This document shows positions 58,214-64,000 of a stretch of DNA of 64,000 nucleotides, one piece after another. The notes below the pieces were generated by a model. It had not been told where the DNA came from and made no database searches. It worked only from the letters and a program-made list of their open reading frames with translations. The position numbers and the translations under genes were made by a program. Position 1 is the first letter of the stretch, and the number at the start of each line of letters is the position of its first letter. Source of the DNA: Linyphia triangularis (lineage: Eukaryota; Arthropoda; Arachnida; Araneae; Linyphiidae); the NCBI GenBank assembly GCA_963978545.1, contig OZ021723.1:2542001-2606000 (forward strand), given 5' to 3'.

Positions 58214-58690
58214 CCTTCTTCCTTCTTCTTATCAAGGACTATAGGGACTAAGGCACCTCTGCTTTAGCATTTTGTACCAACCCCATATCTTGTACAGATC
58301 GGTAGTAGGCAGTACTGCACAGGATGTAACGCACAACTCGCGAGAAGGAGTGCGCAAGTCTACCTATAGCCACCGAAGAGTTCATTTCTACCTCTTTCGG
58401 TAGCTACCCGGTAGATGGCAGCACTACCGACCGTGTGTGGAACTTCTTAATTTAGAGTCAATACCGAGCAGACGATTCCACCAGAAGACTTGGCTTTGCC
58501 AGCCCCAGAGGTATTGATTTGTATGGGAACTTGGAGGACTTTGCGAACATGACTGATTTAACGTGCTCCAGACACCATTAGCGAACACGGCGGTCTTTAG
58601 ACGGTCCCAGGACCGAACTCGCAACCTCAACAACCTCGCAACCTTCTAGTTGCTAGAACGATACTCTCCCGATTGGGCTACGCGGCCCGT
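58214..58690 (-). mobile_element. tRNA-derived SINE, family 2
   Basis: On the minus strand it starts GGGCCGCGTAGCCCAATCGG, with a tRNA-like head and a box B-like GGTTGCGAGTTCGGTCC, then a body of about 350 bp, and ends in a GAAGAAGGAAGAAGG purine tail. A perfect 11-bp duplication TTAATTGCTAT flanks it (58203-58213 and 58691-58701). It is unrelated in sequence to family 1. Confidence 0.88.
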
Positions 58691-59234
58691 TTAATTGCTA
58701 TGCTTGCGTAATGTTAAATTTTTCAGATTTTGCAGAGCTAGTAGCAACACATCTAAATATTATTTGATTTCAATAAAAAAAAAAATGATTTTTTTTTCTC
58801 ATCAAATGGAACACAATGAGAGAGTGCCCCGTAAAATATTAACACCTTCGAAAATAAGACGCACACTAAGGAGCAGTGTATGACCTCATGAGCGGGTTTT
58901 TTTTTCTTTGGAAACAAAAGCAAATTTCCCTTACCAGAACTTTTCTACTTCAAAGTATGCAACTGTGCACTCTGAATGCTTTTTGCATAAAACTTTTAAA
59001 TATTAAGCATAATTTTTTTTTTAATTCTGGCTCTCAGGGGTACATTAAGAGGTTGAAAAGTACTTATAGTTAAAATTTCATACTTTTCCGGGTATTTGTG
59101 GGAGGTATTTAGTGACCCACAGACAGACAGATTCTTTCTTTGTATTAGTATACATAACAGACGTGATTCGTAGTTTTGCCTGGTAATCGTGGCAGAGGGG
59201 TGGCACATGGCAGGCTCTAACTTCATTGTAGTAC

Positions 59235-59723
59235 TGAAAGCTAAAATTTATTAAGACAGAAATTTATTTACAGAAAGCTAATGTTTATTAAGACATAAAT
59301 TTATTTACAGAAAGCTAATGTTTATTAAGACAGAAATTTATTTACAGAAAGCTAATGTTTATTAAGACAGAAATTTATTTACAGAAAGCTAATGTTTATT
59401 AAGACATAAATTTATTTACAGAAAGCTAATGTTTATTAAGACAGAAATTTATTTACAGAAAGCTAATATTTATTAAGACAGAAATTTATTTACAGAAAGC
59501 TAAAATTTATTAAGACAGAAATTTATTTACAGAAAGTTAATGTTTATTAAGACATAAATTTATTTACAGAAAGCTAATGTTTATTAAGACATAAATTTAT
59601 TTACAGAAAGCTAAAATTTATTTACAGAAAGCTAATGTTTATTAAGACATAAATTTATTTACAAAAAGCTAATGTTTATTAAGACAGAAATTTATTTACA
59701 GAATGCTAATGTTTATTAAGACA
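59235..59723. repeat. 37-bp minisatellite, about 13 copies
   Basis: The unit contains CAGAAAGCTAATGTTTATT and AAGACAGAAATTTATTTA. Variants (CATAAA for CAGAAA, AAATT for TGTTT) are interspersed, and one unit near 59610 is shortened. It lies in intron 1 of the minus-strand CRAL-TRIO gene. Confidence 0.96.
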
Positions 59724-60479
59724 AGAAATGCTAGTGAGTGTATCTCTCAAAACACATTTTCTATATATTAAAGGATCGAATTAGAAAGTAAAAAAATTCT
59801 GAATTTTTGTTGTATTTTACTTTGTAATAGGTATTTTGTTCAAATAATGTTGCATTTGACAATTCTAAAGTGATCAAGAAAGTTACTTCAATCCAACTAA
59901 TGAAAAATTTATTCTTATATTTGTAGGGCATTTGATTTGGTAGTTTAAAAAGCAGGTTTTGTATATTACTTTAATAAATTTTGTTTTAGTTATTATTGAG
60001 AACAAGTGAAATTTGTTTTTTAAAAAAAATTATTCATCTTATATTTCATTGGATAGCACTTTTTTTTTCATTAGCTTTTGCATGTTTCTCATTGACTCAA
60101 ACGTAATTTTTTTTCAATTTTTTTTTTTCACCGTAAAACAATATCTCTCATTGACCTAAATGAACATACCAAACTGCTTTTAATAATTCCATTTGAAAAA
60201 CAATACAACATCGAAAACGAAGATTACAAAATAACCGTGTCTAACTTTAAAAATGTTCTCTAACCTTATATAAATGCAACACTTCTCCATTCATTTTGTA
60301 AGCATTTTTTCACCCCATGGCATACCTATATATCTCTAAGTAACCAACAACAGACAATTTTAGAATCAGCGCATCACATAAGGCCGATACGAGTACGGAA
60401 ATCGAGTTCGTTTTTTAAACTTCTCAGTACATACGGAAGTATTGTGTTTGTTAACTCTAATTTTTCTTTGTTCATTTAC
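59724..60479 (-). other. intron of the CRAL-TRIO gene, distal part
   Basis: AT-rich with several poly-T runs. No feature was supported. Confidence 0.4.
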
Positions 60480-60719
60480 CTCCTTGTGTGTAGATGATAG
60501 CTCGACCGTCTTTGTCTCTAAAGGGCAGGGCTCCGACCATGTTGTGTTCGATGACCACTCGGATTGTGTCGACGTCGAGAAACTCGTCGAAGAACTTGGC
60601 AAACTTACATCGGACAAGGTGGTATCTTTTGAGTCTCGTCACAGCTTTCTTTAAGTCGAATTTCGACACTCTGATGAATTGCACCAGAAAGTTGTCGTTC
60701 ATGGGAGGATAATTATTGT
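60480..60719 (-). CDS. CRAL-TRIO lipid-transfer protein, N-terminal exon
   Basis: 240-nt exon with acceptor CCTTTCTCTTTTTAG (to 60720) and donor GTAAAT at 60479. It starts with two carried nucleotides and reads NNYPPMNDNFLVQFIRVSKF, DLKKAVTRLKRYHLVRCKFA and later FRDKDGRAIIYTQGG. This is the CRAL-TRIO N-terminal helical domain (D.FLlrFLRarKFD...A...l..y...R) followed by the first strand of the lipid-binding domain. It ends one nucleotide into a codon completed at 57106. The start codon must lie in an earlier exon not found in this window. The family binds hydrophobic ligands such as tocopherol, retinal or phosphoinositides. Confidence 0.88.
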
Positions 60720-61093
60720 CTAAAAAGAGAAAGGAAAGTTTGAATATTGATTGGACTTTAAAATTGCTTTGAGGAGCTACTTTTTTAGAGGTTTATCAGT
60801 GTTAGATATTGCTTTCTATTCGTGAGAGATATAAAATATCATAGGTTATTTTCAAGGTACTTAAATTGCGATTTTTTCTTATCTATGGTGCTGCCATCTA
60901 CTGTAGATTTTCAAAAGTTCCCAACATTTTTTAATTCTATCTGATTTATCATCTTCGATTTTGAAGCTAATAACAAAATACAAAATTGTAACTGAACTAT
61001 TTGTCTGAAGTGGAAGTCTAAGACCTTATTATATAGAGTCACTCCTGTAGCGAACGCGCTCCACAGTAAAGATGCCCGGGCTGTACACTTGTG
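60720..61093. other. upstream intron of the CRAL-TRIO gene
   Basis: No exon encoding the missing N-terminus was seen here. Confidence 0.35.
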
Positions 61094-61668
61094 TCTCAGT
61101 AGAATAAGTTCCATAGGATTGCATGTTTCGCTTAAGGTCTGAGCACCACAAGCGACAGATGCAACCTTTAGCCACAGCAGTGGCTCAGTATAATAAGCTC
61201 CTTAGGATTGCAAGTTTCGCTTAGGGTCTGAGTGCTACAAGCAACAGATGCAATCTCTAGCCACAGCAGTGGCTCAGAATAATAAGCTCCATAGGATTGC
61301 ATGTTTCGCTTAGGGTCTGAGCGCCACAAGCGACAGATGAAAACTCCAGCCACAGCAATGGCTCAGTATAATAAGCTCCATAGGATTTCATGTTTCGCTT
61401 AAGGTCTGAGCGCTACAAGCGACAGATGCAACCTCTAGCCACAGCAGTGACCCAGTATAATAAGCTCCATAGGACTGCATGTTTCGCTTAGGGTCTGAGA
61501 GCCACAAGCGACAGATACAACCTCTAGCCACAGCAGTGACCCAGTATAATAAGCTCCATAGGATTGCATGTTTCGCTTACGGTCTGAGCGCCACAAGCGA
61601 CAGATGCAGCCTTTAGCCACAGCAGTTGCCCAGTATAATAAGCTCCATAGGATTGCATGTTTCACTTC
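61094..61668. repeat. about 89-bp minisatellite, 6-7 copies
   Basis: Units with CATAGGATTGCATGTTTCGC, GGTCTGAGCGCCACAAGCGA and CAGATGCAACCTCTAGCCAC recur at about 88-89-bp spacing (near 61111, 61199, 61288, 61378, 61467, 61556 and 61645). GC content is higher than in the flanks. Both strands have long open stretches because of the repeat, but no gene is supported. Confidence 0.95.
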
Positions 61669-62002
61669 GAGTGGCCTGTCTGACCGACTGAAGCGTTGGC
61701 GAGTACTCAAGTGGTTCTGTACAATAAGGCTCTAAGCGAAAAATGGAATCTTATGATGCTTATTATACTAGGCCACAGCTCTGGCCAGACCGGGGCGAGA
61801 AATGGGAACTGTGGCACGCGTTTGCCACTAGAGTAGGATCTCTATTTATAAAGGGCCTTAGTCCAGTGTAATTTAATATTTTTTAATTGATATATATTCT
61901 CTTTAATCTTTAATTGATACATACTAACTTTGGTTTTGTACAAAGGGAAGAAAAGGATCGTTACAACCAACCATTTCGACGGACTAATGGGATCCGTTTG
62001 GC
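61669..62002. other. DNA between the minisatellite and the hAT fragment
   Basis: Contains diverged scraps of the 89-bp unit near 61690-61780 (for example AATAAGGCTCTAAGCG). Nothing else is supported. Confidence 0.35.
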
Positions 62003-62567
62003 CAGTGCCGGAACTAGGGGGGGGCAGGCGGGGCAGCTGCCCCGGGCGCTAACCAGAGGGGGCGCCGAAAAGCCAACAAAGCACTATTTGTTGTATAAAT
62101 TTTAATATTTGGACAAAAGGATAATTTTTCATTAATAAATTTTCATTTTTTCTTAAAATTCTGGATGATCTTTAAGATATCCAACAGAAGAAAAAATCCA
62201 CTAGAAAAAAAAAATAATACATTTCTGTACAAAGAAAGTAATAATCCATCCTTTTACAAAAGAATGACATCGAATTCTCCCTACCCCCTGGTGAAGAATA
62301 GGTTTGTGCTACATGGCAGGCTGCCAGAAATGCTAATTTAAAATCGCATTGGTAATATAGTCGCAATGTAGTTAGATAAAATTTAGCGTTACAACAATTT
62401 AATGCTGTTGAATTTTTCGTAAATTGAAATATGTCGAAGAAATTACTGGGGCGCAGAATCGCAGAAAAGCAAAAGAAACTGCAAGAATATCCCAACATTC
62501 TTCGCTACTTTTATCATCTTGGTTAGTTCACGAGACTGAAACCAATGAAGGAAAGAATTTTTTTTAA
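62003..62567 (+). mobile_element. 5' part of a hAT (ZMYM1-like) transposon
   Basis: It begins CAGTGCCGGAACTAGG followed by GGGGCAGCTGCCCCGGGCGC, a typical hAT terminus. On the plus strand ATGTCGAAGAAA at 62431 and, after a frame change, a frame from 62442 reading ITGAQNRRKAKETARI and ending at TAA 62565 match the SGAQNRKRK-type start of ZMYM1-like hAT transposases. The rest of the transposase and the right end are missing, so this is a dead fragment. Confidence 0.65.
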
Positions 62568-62969
62568 TTTGTAACCTAATAAACTTTGGAAGATGTGTAT
62601 TAAGGACAAGGGTTACGTTTGGGATATATCTCTTGCCAAATATATTTATTGTTCTCTAGGCGTCAGCAGGAATTTTTACAGGGGGCTGCAAGATGTTGAA
62701 TTGTTTAGAAATCGTTTACTTTTGTTTTTGAGGTTGATTATCGTTAATTTTAAAGGTTCATTGCGATTCCTAATGAAAATTAATTAGCAAAAAGTTAATT
62801 AACAATTGAAATAATTAACGATTGAAACGTTTTCTCTAAGAGAATAATTTAGTATTTCTTCAGCTAAAAACAGATTTTTTTTCATTTTTACACATTTTGA
62901 ATCATGTTGAGTTTTAAAAAACTGGGGGTGTTGAACTTTGAACAACTTTCAATTCCCACTGTTTCCTTC
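62568..62969. other. AT-rich DNA, no recognised feature
   Basis: Nothing was supported beyond a short chance open frame at 62593-62787. Confidence 0.3.
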
Positions 62970-63190
62970 ATTTAATTTAGCAATTATTTTGGCTGTAAAA
63001 AATGACAACTACCCTTTGCGCAAGCACGATTTTGACAAAAACCGTAACGCCAGGTGTAATGGCCAAAGTAGGTCAATCCGTTTGAAAGTAATGCTGACCA
63101 CAGACAACACACGGACCCACAAACTTTTTTTCTAGAACACTTTTTTGATTCAGAATGTTCTGAAACGTGAAGAAATGCATAAAAATTATG
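62970..63190 (-). repeat. interspersed repeat family R1, fragment 4
   Basis: Diverged reverse-orientation match to R1: GATTTTGACAAAAACCGTAA, AAAGTAGGTCAATCCGTTTG, TGCTGACCACAGACA, and TTCTGAAACGTGAAGAAATG. Its ends are missing. Confidence 0.6.
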
Positions 63191-63384
63191 CGATAAAAAG
63201 TTGAAAGATGAATGCCTGCAGCATAAGAATTCCTATTTATCGCAACATATAGATTTTTTAAAAATAAAAACGAAAACAGTAAATTACATCCTATCCAAAT
63301 CTCAATTTAAATGCACTGACTAAATATGTGACTATATATTTTTAACAATATATTTTACTATATATTTTTAAATCCCTTATATTA

Positions 63385-63560
63385 ACTTCACTTTTGTTTG
63401 AGTATGCGTTTGAGCCTGGCGTACAAATCTGCGGATGCTTAATTAACCACCTTCCCATCATCCTATCGTCCTGAAACTTGGCCAATTAGCTTAAAGCCCA
63501 TGACAATACATTGTATTAAATTTTTAGGGATGTAACTGTCACCAAAAGGTCGATTTTACC
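63385..63560. repeat. interspersed repeat family R2, fragment 2
   Basis: ACAAATCTGCGGATGCTTAA and GTCCTGAAACTTGGCCAATT match the left half of 36950-37490. It is diverged and has no coding capacity. Confidence 0.6.
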
Positions 63561-63908
63561 ATCTAATGTCATCACAACACTAGCAAATAAAATCCCATTG
63601 TTGGTTAAGACTTTTACCTGATGCCAAACGAAAATATTATAAAAATAAATAAAAAAATAAATTGGCTTGCGTGATAACACGCATTTACGGCACGTTCCAG
63701 AATAAATTAAATCAGTTATAATTTGATTACTGGATGAAGTCTTGTTGCCAGTATTTTTTCAATTAAGATAAATAATTGTTCGGGCATAAATCCCATATTA
63801 AGTTGTTGTTTTTTTTGTTTTTTTTAATCGACGCGGCGTTTCGAAAGCATTTTAATAAATCATTTAAAAAAAAAAATACTTTTATCTCTATATATATAAG
63901 GCAAAGCC

Positions 63909-63956
63909 CTCACTCACTCACTCACTCACTCACTCACTCACTCACTGACTCACTCA
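63909..63956. repeat. (CACT)n microsatellite
   Basis: About 12 tandem CACT units with one CTGA interruption, preceded by TATATATAAGGCAAAGCC. It probably marks the start of another interspersed repeat running off the window. Confidence 0.9.
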
Positions 63957-64000
63957 TCACTAATTCTCCCACTTCCCACATAGTCACAACTCTGAAAATC

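Noticed and set aside
61168..61710. Repetitive minus-strand frames through the 89-bp array
   Set aside because: Openness results from the repeat; the unit is not a multiple of three and no gene context exists.

Overview
The window looks like nuclear DNA from an arthropod, plausibly a spider or other arachnid. It is strongly AT-rich, has long introns and wide gene spacing, and about half of the recognisable sequence is transposon-derived. The host genes have animal families with spliceosomal introns. The exact taxon is an inference from repeat content and gene style; no marker gene fixes it.

Host genes, left to right. (1) 914-2638 (+): a type II membrane glycosyltransferase of family GT92 in one coding exon, with a splice acceptor at 895-896. 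(2) 12735-13484 (+): an uninterrupted gene or retrocopy for the axonemal dynein light intermediate chain (DNALI1/p28 family). (3) 14430-22690 (+): an unrecognised gene 'X'. One exon is split by a BEL/Pao retrotransposon (14430-14491 plus 20407-20534) and the next exon (22572-22690) joins in matching phase. Candidate later exons lie at 33393-33566 (weak) and 43494-43669 (better). (4) 60719-46781 (-): three exons of a CRAL-TRIO lipid-transfer protein (alpha-tocopherol-transfer-protein-like). About 40 residues from the middle of the domain were not found in its 10-kb second intron.

Mobile DNA dominates the rest. The best element is a complete BEL/Pao LTR retrotransposon at 14492-20401 (-). Its two 265-bp LTRs appear to differ at one base, it has a GGACT target duplication, and gag and pol are separated by one frameshift at a G7 run. 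DNA-transposon relics include TTAA-flanked elements (5849-6354, 7901-8063, 24303-25088, 53034-53748), hAT-type elements with 8-bp duplications (47029-47733, 51328-52167, 56102-56772), a partial hAT with a transposase start (62003-62567), a pogo/Tigger element carrying a 22-bp minisatellite (48789-50441), Tc1/mariner transposase tails (8897-9076, 50971-51294) and long-inverted-repeat elements (20715-21377, 47852-48303, 54811-55457). Two tRNA-derived SINE families are present: three copies of one with 13-14-bp target duplications, and one copy of the other with an 11-bp duplication.

Other structure: several minisatellites (37 bp, about 89 bp, about 90 bp, 100 bp), long AT microsatellites, a histone H2B fragment (23901-24017, -) beside a SINE, and a GC-richer island near 38.0-38.5 kb with two identical, oppositely oriented RFX X-box motifs. 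The genes do not form an obvious pathway. The dynein gene and the X-boxes both point to cilia, but no direct link is shown. No CRISPR array, rRNA or functional tRNA gene was seen.
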